From the NCBI GenBank assembly GCA_937127205.1, contig CAKZLS010000479.1:1-9716 (forward strand): a stretch of DNA of 9,716 nt, in the 5' to 3' direction. The notes under the pieces are model-generated. The model searched no databases. It worked only from the letters and a program-made list of their open reading frames with translations, and was not told the DNA's origin. The stretch comes from an uncultured Rhodospirillales bacterium. GTDB lineage: Bacteria; Pseudomonadota; Alphaproteobacteria; Rhodospirillales; Defluviicoccaceae. The position numbers and the translations under genes were made by a program. Positions 1-5,603 of this stretch are shown here, one piece after another. The number at the start of each line of letters is the position of its first letter. Position 1 is the first letter of the stretch.

Positions 1-984
1 ATTGGCGAGGGCGAGTTAATCTGGCAACGGATGCTAGACGACGCGGCGGCCGGCAAACTGGAAAAGATCTATCGTGCCGAGCGGCCCCATGATCTTCGAT
101 CCCTGCCGCTTCCCCGTTACGATCTTGTGAAGATGCAAGGCCTTAAGCCATTGCGCACGTATACGGTGCAGACGTCGCGCGGCTGTCCGTTCAAGTGCGA
201 GTTCTGTTCCGAGCGGTTCTATGTGGGAGAGCGATACCGGCAGCGTCCGGTCCAGGACATCGTCGACGAAGTCCGCGCCGTCGGCGCCAGCAACGTGTTT
301 TTCGCCGACAGTATGTTTGCCGGCAAAAAGCAGCGGGCCATGGAGTTGATGGAGGCGCTCATTCCCCTCAAGATCCGCTGGTCGACGCTGTGGACCACGT
401 ATTTGTGCCTCGACCAGGAATTTATGGACCTCGCCAAGAAGAGCGGGCTGCTGCATGTCAATATGGGAATGGAAAGCATCAGCCAAAGTACGCTCGCCAA
501 CGTCAACAAAAACTTCAATAAAGTATCCGAATACGAAGAAATTCTCAGCAGCCTGCGCCGCCGTGGCATCAGCTATTCGCTGAACTTCGTCTTCGGCATC
601 GACGGTGAAACACCGGATGTCTATCCGTCAACCATCTCGTTTCTCGAGCAGCACAAGGTTCCTGTCGCCTACTTTTATATCCTGGATCCCGCCAAAGGTA
701 CGCCGCTCTACGATCGGATGAAAAGCAGCGACCGAATGCTCGACGAGACTGTCATGCGCTCCCGCGTCGGCAATGTCTGCAAGATCAAACCCGAAGAAGG
801 CACGCCCGAGGAACTCGAACAGCGGGTCAAGGGCTTGTACGAAAGCTTCTACAACTACCCGTCGATGATCCGCCGCTTGCCGCCGCCGGTCACCAAGGCC
901 AACATCGCGTCGTGGGTGCTTAACTTCTCGCAGAAGCGGATGAACAAGCAGGACTTGAACATCGAGAACTTCGACTGGACGTAG
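1..984 (+). CDS. B12-binding-type radical SAM protein, N-terminus missing
   Basis: The frame is open from the first base of the window, so the 327 visible residues are the C-terminal part of a longer protein; the ATG at base 31 is not a credible start. Codons 2-5 read GEGE, a signature often seen near the end of the cobalamin-binding domain in B12-dependent radical SAM proteins. The radical SAM cluster motif follows as SRGCPFKCEFC (CX3CX2C, bases about 175-207), which binds the 4Fe-4S cluster that cleaves S-adenosylmethionine. Downstream, GMESIS and NFVFGIDGET match conserved strands of the Elp3/MiaB-like radical SAM barrel. Family members perform methylations, ring contractions or cyclisations on unactivated carbons, for example BchE and the hopanoid enzyme HpnJ. 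The substrate cannot be read from the sequence; an HpnJ-like role is possible given the HpnI-like gene nearby. It converges on the next gene with 22 bases between stops. Confidence 0.88.
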   Translation: MGEGELIWQRMLDDAAAGKLEKIYRAERPHDLRSLPLPRYDLVKMQGLKPLRTYTVQTSRGCPFKCEFCSERFYVGERYRQRPVQDIVDEVRAVGASNVFFADSMFAGKKQRAMELMEALIPLKIRWSTLWTTYLCLDQEFMDLAKKSGLLHVNMGMESISQSTLANVNKNFNKVSEYEEILSSLRRRGISYSLNFVFGIDGETPDVYPSTISFLEQHKVPVAYFYILDPAKGTPLYDRMKSSDRMLDETVMRSRVGNVCKIKPEEGTPEELEQRVKGLYESFYNYPSMIRRLPPPVTKANIASWVLNFSQKRMNKQDLNIENFDWT

Positions 985-1006
985 AACTCAAAGAAAATCG
1001 ACTGCC

Positions 1007-2200
1007 TTAGAATTTTTTGATCCAAGAGAATTCCTCGGCGACCGCGCGGATTGAATCGATCGTGGATTTTCGCCCCAGAGCCTTGGCACCCTCGACGATG
1101 TTGCCCTTGCGGACCGCCTGATAGGCGTCATGCATTGAGACCGCGACGCCCTGCATCAAGCTGGAGTCGCGATAGCAGTTGATCATGCACCGCGTGCATC
1201 CGTCGCGGATAAGTTTGGTTTCGTCGAAGTCATAGATGGAACACATGGGCTCTTCCCAATGATGGCAGCGCCACAGCATCAGCTGCCAATCGAGGAAGAA
1301 ATAGCGGAACCCGGCGAGGCATTCGTACTTCTGCTCCTCTTTGCGGACAAACCGCTGCATCTCCTCCAAAGACAGCAGCGGATTGACCACATGGAACCGC
1401 TTCTTGAGTTGCTTCACCTTCTCGTAAGCCGCTTCGAGCTCGTCGGCGGTATAATCCACGAGGTGAGAATCGCGGTAGCCGAGGAAGAACGACGGCAGGT
1501 ACTTCAGCGGGTACGAGAAAACCACCGAAGAGAATCCGAGCGACGCGAGGAATTCGGGGAGGGCGTCATAATCCACCAAGCGGCTCATCGTCACGGAGGC
1601 GGTGGCTTTGATGTTCCGTTCCGCGAAAATCTCGTTGGCCGTGCGGATACGCTCGCACACACCCGGCAGACCCCGATTTTCCTCGTGATCGGTCACATTG
1701 GCGGCATCGATGGAGATAATGAAACTCGAAAGGCCCGCGTCGATCAGCTCGTGGATCTTGTGCGGCTTGAGCAAGCCGGCGTTGCTGACCAACAACACCT
1801 TGATGCCCGATTCGGCGCCGTGGCGAACAATGTCCACAAGGTTCGGATGCAGCGTCGGTTCGCCGCCGGTAAGGACCAGATAGCGGATCCCCTGCTTGTG
1901 GAGGATGTCGATGGCATCCAGCGCGCCCTGCCGCTCGACGAATTCCCACTCTTCCTTCGGCAGCGTATCGCGGGCGAAATTGCAGAAGCCGCAATTGGCG
2001 TTACAGGCATTGCTCAGCGCGAACTGGCAAAAACCCGGCCCGCCCTGCTGGAAAACCAAGCTCAAGACGTCAAGCGGATTGCTCCGCGGCGACTTGGTTT
2101 TCTTTCCGCCCGCCTGATAAGAGCGCTCTTCGTCCTCGTCCTGATTTTCCCGGGCGACGCCCGGAGTAGCGGCCAGTGTTGCGGATGAAACCTCTGACAT
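1007..2200 (-). CDS. Radical SAM protein with SPASM-like cysteine-rich C-terminus
   Basis: A 397-residue protein. Residues 1-42 are charged and low in hydrophobics, probably disordered, and lie outside the catalytic fold. The cluster motif is CNANCGFC (C66, C70, C73; CX3CX2C), followed by the SAM-binding TGGEPTLHP at 111-119 and VSNAG at 138-142, as in MoaA/PqqE-type radical SAM enzymes. The C-terminal part has cysteines at 294, 312, 320, 335, 338 and 342 (the last three as CX2CX3C), consistent with a SPASM or twitch domain holding auxiliary Fe-S clusters. Such enzymes often modify peptides, sugars or cofactors; the substrate here is unknown, and I do not recognise the exact subfamily. The start is supported by a purine-rich AGGGAGAGAG stretch just upstream of the ATG. 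It is divergent from the FAD oxidoreductase gene and convergent with the B12-type radical SAM gene. It does not resemble HpnH closely. Confidence 0.88.
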   Translation of the reverse strand: MSEVSSATLAATPGVARENQDEDEERSYQAGGKKTKSPRSNPLDVLSLVFQQGGPGFCQFALSNACNANCGFCNFARDTLPKEEWEFVERQGALDAIDILHKQGIRYLVLTGGEPTLHPNLVDIVRHGAESGIKVLLVSNAGLLKPHKIHELIDAGLSSFIISIDAANVTDHEENRGLPGVCERIRTANEIFAERNIKATASVTMSRLVDYDALPEFLASLGFSSVVFSYPLKYLPSFFLGYRDSHLVDYTADELEAAYEKVKQLKKRFHVVNPLLSLEEMQRFVRKEEQKYECLAGFRYFFLDWQLMLWRCHHWEEPMCSIYDFDETKLIRDGCTRCMINCYRDSSLMQGVAVSMHDAYQAVRKGNIVEGAKALGRKSTIDSIRAVAEEFSWIKKF

Positions 2201-2262
2201 CGGATCTCTCTCCCTGCCGACACCCGAAACCGGCGAGCGGTCCTTCAGGTGGTGCCCACGAT

Positions 2263-2278
2263 ATCGGCAGCGGCCGAT
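2263..2278. repeat. Inverted repeat ATCGGC-N4-GCCGAT
   Basis: A perfect 6-base dyad with a 4-base centre (AGCG) lies 63 bases upstream of the radical SAM start on the minus strand. It could be an operator half-site pair or a small hairpin in the 5' leader. No matching copy was seen elsewhere in the window. Confidence 0.4.
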
Positions 2279-2363
2279 TCATTTTGTGATTTAGTAGAAA
2301 TGTGGACCGCATACCAGTAGTTTCCGTTGCTGTTGCTCAAGTTCCGACGCGGGATTCACTGAA

Positions 2364-2389
2364 GCGGCGAAACGTCAGACGTTCGCCGC
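2364..2389. repeat. Strong imperfect palindrome in the divergent promoter region
   Basis: The left arm GCGGCGAA (2364-2371) is perfectly complementary to TTCGCCGC (2382-2389). ACGT blocks inside both arms extend the pairing to 11 base pairs if one A is bulged, leaving a loop of about 3 bases. It lies about 93 bases before the FAD oxidoreductase ATG and has no following T tract, so a terminator is unlikely. A regulator-binding operator or a stable 5' leader hairpin are the simplest readings. Confidence 0.5.
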
Positions 2390-2481
2390 GGCGATCGGAT
2401 GTTGTAGACCGGTGCTAATCGTGAAGAGAAAACAAGTGAGACACTCGCGAATGGAAACCAACGTGAAAGCCCATATTGAAA

Positions 2482-3750
2482 ATGCATGATTTTATTGTTG
2501 TGGGCGCGGGAATCGCGGGCTTGGCGACAGCGGAACTCTTGCAAAGGTCCGGTCGATCCGTTCTCCTCCTCGAAGCCGAAGACAAGATCTGTGCCCATTC
2601 CACCGCCCAGCAGCAGGGCTGGTTTCATACCGGCGCGCTTTACGCGGCTCTGCCGTCCAGCCGCTATTTCCGGCAACTGGTGGGCAATCTCGACGATCTG
2701 TTCAACTACTACGGCAGCTTTCCCAACATGAACCTCCGGTCGGGGCGCACATTGCTGACCCGCAATAGTGCCGGCTGGTTCAAGAATTCCAATAATTACT
2801 ACTTTTACGCTAGTCCCTCGAACCCAGAGATCAAGCGTTGGCAAAAGCCGCTGTGGTCTCTTGCGACATTGCGTGCCCAAACGCGGCTTTCTTGGTTCGA
2901 AACCATCGATTTCACCCGCGAACTCAGTCCGCAGATCAAGTTCGTCAATTTCAGCCCAAACCTGTCGCGCTGTCTCTCCAACAGGAATTTCAATTTGAAC
3001 CCCGGCATCGCCGGCAAGATCATGAAAAGCCGTGATCGCACGTTCGACGCGGACTGCCTGATGGCCGATCTGCTGAACTCGTTCTTGACGTGTGGCGGCG
3101 AGCTGAAGACCAATTCCGTCGTGTCGGAAGCCGGCCGGCGGTCCGTCTCCGATCAGCGCAGCGCCTACAAAGCGCGGCACGTAATTGTGTCGTCGGGACA
3201 TAATGTGGGAAACCTAACCGGTGTGCGCACCAAAGTCCTCAAGAGTCCTTTGTTGGTGGTCAAACCGGCGATTCTCGATTTCAACTTCGCCTGGATGACC
3301 ATCGACATCAAGAACACCTTCAACCACATGTACCACTGCTCCGATCATGGCGGCTATTCGCTGATCGGCAACGCCGTCTATTTCGACGTCGACGAGACGG
3401 TGGACGAGGCCGCGGTCAAACAGCGCATGATCGAAAAAGCCCGGAAGATCTTCGATATCGACCTTAGTGGTCACAGCGCCGACCTCTACTTCGGCATCAA
3501 AACCGAAATCGTCAACAACGGCCACCTCCGGAACTATCAGTACCACATCATCGATGGTGGCGAGGCGGTGGTGGCGCTGCCGGGCAAGATGTCTTTGGCG
3601 TTCAGTCTTGCGGTTAATGTCTGCCGCCACTTCGGCATCGACCCCGTAACCGACGCGCCCAGCCTGGACGGCCAAGGCCCCTCGGCGGCCATCGCCAAGA
3701 CCGAACACTACCGGCGCTCCGCCGCCATGTCTCATACCAACGCTCACTGA
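2482..3750 (+). CDS. FAD-dependent oxidoreductase (DAO fold)
   Basis: A 422-residue flavoprotein counted from ATG 2482; an in-frame TTG at 2476 would add two residues. Neither start has a strong ribosome binding site, and the best is a purine run (GTGAAAG) around 2463-2469. The N-terminus is a Rossmann dinucleotide fold: GAGIAG at residues 8-13, with E31 placed to bind the FAD ribose. The segment STAQQQGWFHTGALYA (40-55) matches the second conserved FAD-contact region of DAO-family oxidases and dehydrogenases such as glycerol-3-phosphate dehydrogenase and L-2-hydroxyglutarate oxidase. Near the C-terminus, ALPGKMSLAF corresponds to the family's final FAD-binding glycine motif. It has no signal peptide, so it is probably cytoplasmic or membrane-associated. 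It would oxidise an alcohol or amine, making a ketone that the nearby PLP aminotransferase could use (inference). The true substrate is not deducible. Confidence 0.85.
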   Translation: MHDFIVVGAGIAGLATAELLQRSGRSVLLLEAEDKICAHSTAQQQGWFHTGALYAALPSSRYFRQLVGNLDDLFNYYGSFPNMNLRSGRTLLTRNSAGWFKNSNNYYFYASPSNPEIKRWQKPLWSLATLRAQTRLSWFETIDFTRELSPQIKFVNFSPNLSRCLSNRNFNLNPGIAGKIMKSRDRTFDADCLMADLLNSFLTCGGELKTNSVVSEAGRRSVSDQRSAYKARHVIVSSGHNVGNLTGVRTKVLKSPLLVVKPAILDFNFAWMTIDIKNTFNHMYHCSDHGGYSLIGNAVYFDVDETVDEAAVKQRMIEKARKIFDIDLSGHSADLYFGIKTEIVNNGHLRNYQYHIIDGGEAVVALPGKMSLAFSLAVNVCRHFGIDPVTDAPSLDGQGPSAAIAKTEHYRRSAAMSHTNAH

Positions 3751-3866
3751 TAGGGACTCATTGTGATCGTGTTTCGCGCATCCTCGGCAGGAGGAGCCGC
3801 GCAGGCGATGCTGTCGCATCGTCAAGCGGTTCGGACGCACCGAGGAAGCCGGAAACACGACCCTTC

Positions 3867-3902
3867 GGGCGGCCTATCGAGGTTCCCGGACGGCCGTCAC
3901 AA
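3867..3902. repeat. Upstream copy of the ACGGCCGT repeat (degenerate)
   Basis: Positions 3877-3902 match 4322-4347 at 24 of 26 bases (differences at a T/A and a C/G), including the perfect 10-base palindrome GACGGCCGTC. The preceding 10 bases (3867-3876) match 4312-4321 at only 6 of 10, so the left arm of the dyad is eroded here. The pair of copies brackets the DUF4242 gene in direct orientation. The downstream ends of both also share TTGGTAT (3924-3929 region and 4368-4374). Confidence 0.65.
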
Positions 3903-3932
3903 TGCGTTAGTATCAACGCAGGTTGGTATCAA
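3903..3932. repeat. Hairpin and 11-base direct repeat upstream of DUF4242 gene
   Basis: TGCGTT (3903-3908) and AACGCA (3915-3920) form a perfect 6-base stem with a 6-base loop. Overlapping it, GTTAGTATCAA (3906-3916) recurs as GTTGGTATCAA (3922-3932) with one mismatch and a 16-base period. This could be an operator with tandem half-sites upstream of the DUF4242 gene, about 75-100 bases before its start. No clear promoter hexamers are visible. Confidence 0.35.
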
Positions 3933-3992
3933 GTATCCTTGCCGTCGTTGCCAACCCCAATAGCAACGTGCACGTCACGGAGGCCTAACCGA

Positions 3993-4000
3993 GGGAGGAT
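3993..4000 (+). promoter_or_regulatory. Strong ribosome binding site for DUF4242 gene
   Basis: The purine run GAGGGAGGA ends about six bases before ATG 4004, close to the ideal Shine-Dalgarno complement and spacing. It decides this start over any other in-frame codon and suggests efficient translation compared with the weak site of the FAD oxidoreductase gene. Confidence 0.7.
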
Positions 4001-4003
4001 CGA

Positions 4004-4282
4004 ATGGCACTACAGAAATTCATCATCGAGCGGGAGATTCCAGAGGTCGGAACTTTCGAACGGAATCAGTTGCGGGAGGCTGCCGCCAAATCCAATGAGG
4101 TGCTCGAAGAGCTGGGGACGGACATTCAATGGGTGGAAAGCTACGTCGCCGACAACAAGACATTTTGCGTATACCTCGCAAAAGACGAAGACATTATTCG
4201 CAAGCACGCCGAGATCAGTGGATTTCCTGCAACAAAGATTACGGCAGTCAAGAAAATGATCGATCCGACGACGGCTGCCTAA
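4004..4282 (+). CDS. DUF4242 domain-containing small protein
   Basis: A 92-residue protein that is almost wholly one DUF4242 domain. Visible family features are the opening FIIEREIPEVG, the central helix with SNEVLEELG, the strand segment IQWVESYVADNKTFCVYLA and the closing HAEISGFPATKITAVKKMI. Structures of relatives show a small ferredoxin-like alpha/beta fold that oligomerises; one Streptomyces member is nickel-responsive. The biochemical role is otherwise unknown. C-Y and H-A-E residues in the second half could offer metal ligands, but this is not shown. The start has a very good ribosome binding site, GAGGGAGGATCGA before ATG. It stands alone on its strand between two copies of a repeat, so it is probably a single-gene transcription unit. 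Its stop codon overlaps the first bases of the nested inverted repeat. Confidence 0.85.
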   Translation: MALQKFIIEREIPEVGTFERNQLREAAAKSNEVLEELGTDIQWVESYVADNKTFCVYLAKDEDIIRKHAEISGFPATKITAVKKMIDPTTAA

Positions 4283-4375
4283 CACCAACGGTTGTTAATA
4301 ATGGCTCGTTGTGACGGCCGTTCGAGGATCCGGGACGGCCGTCACAAGGGGTTTTTGTTAACCACCATTGGTATT
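4281..4375. repeat. 95-base nested inverted repeat between convergent genes
   Basis: The outer arms are AACACCAACGGTTGTTAA (4281-4298) and TTAACCACCATTGGTATT (4358-4375), which pair at 15 of 18 positions. The inner arms are TTGTGACGGCCG (4309-4320) and CGGCCGTCACAA (4336-4347), pairing perfectly over 12 bases around a 15-base loop that contains a GGATCC palindrome. The element fills almost the whole gap between the DUF4242 stop and the aminotransferase stop. It resembles a palindromic intergenic element (REP/BIME- or MITE-like). On the plus strand it probably also acts as a terminator. Confidence 0.7.
4309..4356 (+). terminator. Probable terminator hairpin after DUF4242 gene
   Basis: A perfect 12-base-pair stem (4309-4320 with 4336-4347) is followed by AAGGGG and then TTTTT at 4352-4356. 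The T tract is offset by a few bases from the stem, so this is not a textbook intrinsic terminator, but position and stem strength fit. On the minus strand no T tract follows, so termination of the aminotransferase gene here would be weaker or need another mechanism. Confidence 0.5.
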
Positions 4376-4382
4376 GATCGGT

Positions 4383-5522
4383 TCAGTTCCGAAGAGCGCG
4401 AACAAGAGCACCACCGACGTGAACAGCCTGCTCCTCGGTCGTTCCGCTGGTGAGCGGTGGACAGATGTGGTTCGGGCACCAGCGTTCGGCCTCGGGATAG
4501 GATACGCCGGCACAGATGCCTTCGAACACCGGCTGCTGGTGGCAGGGGATTTCATAGACGGCGCCACCCAGAAATACGTCCTCGGCGGCCAGCGCTTTTT
4601 TGACGTCCTCGGCGCTAGCCCCCTCCGGCAGCAGAACGATCAGCTTATACTGGCTCGCCGCGTCCATGTGGCCCGTTGAAACGTATTCGATACCCGCGCT
4701 ACCCAGGGCGCTGGTGATCGCCTCGTAGCCGCGTTGCCGGGTCGCCACCATTTCCGGCAGTTTCCGCAATTGGATCAACCCCAACACGGCGCTGATTTCG
4801 GTGATCCGGTTGCTGTTGCCGAGATCGTGATGGATGCCGCCGAAGGCCATGCCGCGCTTGCCTTGGTTGCGAAAGGAGCGCGCCAAATAGTCCTCGTCGT
4901 CGTCATTGGTCGTGATCATGCCGCCTTCGAAGGTGGTCATCACCTTGGTGGGGAAGAACGAAAACGCTGCGCCATCCGCCAGATTTCCCGACCGCACGCC
5001 GCCAATGGCGCTGCCGTGGGCGTGCGCGGAATCTTCCATGACGAAAAGGCCTTTGCCGCGGCAATAGTCGACCACGCTTGGGAATTCTCCGGAAATGACA
5101 CCGCCGATATGCACCCAGATGACACCGGCGACGGGACCGTCGGACGCGGTCGCCGGGTTTTCAAGGGCCTTACGGACCATGTCGAGCGTGGGAGCAAACG
5201 TTTTCGGATCCATGTCGAGATAGCGGACAAATCCACCGGCCCGGAGGACGGCGGCGGCGGTGGCGAAGTTGGTGTTGGTGGGTACAAGTACCGTTTTGCC
5301 CTCGACGTTCTTCATCCTGAGCAGGATCTCGAGGGCCGACGTGCCGCTGTTGACGGCGATGGCGTGCTTGGTTCCGACATAGTCGGCGAACTGCTGCTCG
5401 AATTGCTCGGTGAAGGATCCCAGGATCAGCGCGCCGCTTTTCATGATCGCCCGAGCGCCTTCGAGGAACTCGTCGATTTCGGGGTCGCTGACGTCAAAGA
5501 AAAAGGGTTTTACAGGCTGCAT
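4383..5522 (-). CDS. DegT/DnrJ/EryC1/StrS family PLP aminotransferase
   Basis: A 379-residue, full-length member of the sugar aminotransferase family (fold type I, PLP-dependent). Visible features are the phosphate-binding SGTSALE at 59-65, the cofactor-stacking and ring-nitrogen segment MEDSAHAHG at 162-170 (D164 is the expected pyridine-nitrogen aspartate), and SFFPTKVMTTFEGGM at 188-202 with K193 as the Schiff-base lysine. The later NQGKRG and NSNRITEISAVLG segments (219-248) are also typical. These enzymes transfer an amino group, usually from glutamate, to a keto-sugar or keto-cyclitol. The start is supported by GAGGA a few bases upstream of the ATG. It lies 81 bases downstream of the HpnI-like glycosyltransferase on the same strand, probably in one operon. 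It may aminate a sugar or cyclitol that the glycosyltransferase handles (inference). Cytoplasmic. Confidence 0.9.
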   Translation of the reverse strand: MQPVKPFFFDVSDPEIDEFLEGARAIMKSGALILGSFTEQFEQQFADYVGTKHAIAVNSGTSALEILLRMKNVEGKTVLVPTNTNFATAAAVLRAGGFVRYLDMDPKTFAPTLDMVRKALENPATASDGPVAGVIWVHIGGVISGEFPSVVDYCRGKGLFVMEDSAHAHGSAIGGVRSGNLADGAAFSFFPTKVMTTFEGGMITTNDDDEDYLARSFRNQGKRGMAFGGIHHDLGNSNRITEISAVLGLIQLRKLPEMVATRQRGYEAITSALGSAGIEYVSTGHMDAASQYKLIVLLPEGASAEDVKKALAAEDVFLGGAVYEIPCHQQPVFEGICAGVSYPEAERWCPNHICPPLTSGTTEEQAVHVGGALVRALRN

Positions 5523-5538
5523 TGAAATCCTCGTGAAC

Positions 5539-5582
5539 GGCGCCGGAGCGCGCTTTCGGTTGTCAAATAGGGGGACGGCGCC
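5539..5582. repeat. Inverted repeat GGCGCCG-N30-CGGCGCC in the operon gap
   Basis: A perfect 7-base dyad (5539-5545 and 5576-5582) spans most of the 81 bases between the glycosyltransferase stop and the aminotransferase start. On the minus strand a TTGACA lies inside it (5566-5561), but no -10 box follows at the right spacing. The dyad could form an intercistronic RNA hairpin that stabilises or tunes the two cistrons. The evidence is modest because GC-rich 7-mers pair easily. Confidence 0.3.
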
Positions 5583-5603
5583 ATCGGCTTACCGGGGGTC
5601 GAT

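Larger units (their letters stand above)
2201..2481. promoter_or_regulatory. Divergent intergenic region between radical SAM and FAD oxidoreductase genes
   Basis: This 281-base spacer separates two divergent starts and must hold both promoters. I see no convincing sigma-70 -35/-10 pair on either strand. Its visible structure is two inverted repeats, listed separately (2263-2278 and 2364-2389). The stretch at about 2279-2304 is more AT-rich than the surroundings, which would suit a promoter core. No credible small ORF lies within it. Confidence 0.5.
3751..4003. other. Spacer upstream of DUF4242 gene: small hairpins and repeat copy
   Basis: This 253-base region holds, in order, a small hairpin TCCTC-N5-GAGGA (3781-3795), a second dyad CGATGC-TGTC-GCATCG (3806-3821), a degenerate copy of the ACGGCCGT repeat (3867-3902), and a 6-base-stem hairpin with overlapping direct repeats (3903-3932). 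None is followed by a T tract, so I cannot assign a terminator for the FAD oxidoreductase. A 66-codon frame from GTG 3763 has no family features and is not called as a gene. Confidence 0.45.

Noticed and set aside
1001..1035. T-rich stretch between the two convergent radical SAM genes as a bidirectional terminator
   Set aside because: The TTTTTT run lies inside the last codons of the minus-strand gene, and no stable GC stem precedes it on either strand.
1259..2188. 309-codon plus-strand frame opposite the SPASM-like radical SAM gene
   Set aside because: The minus-strand frame carries the cysteine and GGEP motifs; the opposite translation is low-complexity Arg/Glu/Leu/Gln with no recognisable domain.
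2356..3201. 281-codon minus-strand frame opposite the FAD oxidoreductase
   Set aside because: The plus-strand frame has the GAGIAG dinucleotide motif and the full DAO-fold layout; the antisense translation has none and crosses the promoter palindrome.
3763..3963. 66-codon frame starting at GTG after the FAD oxidoreductase gene
   Set aside because: It has no ribosome binding site, no family features, and it runs through hairpins and the repeat copy, so it is more likely a chance frame.
5561..5566. TTGACA on the minus strand upstream of the aminotransferase gene
   Set aside because: The region 16-19 bases downstream is GC-rich with no -10-like hexamer, so a separate promoter is not supported.
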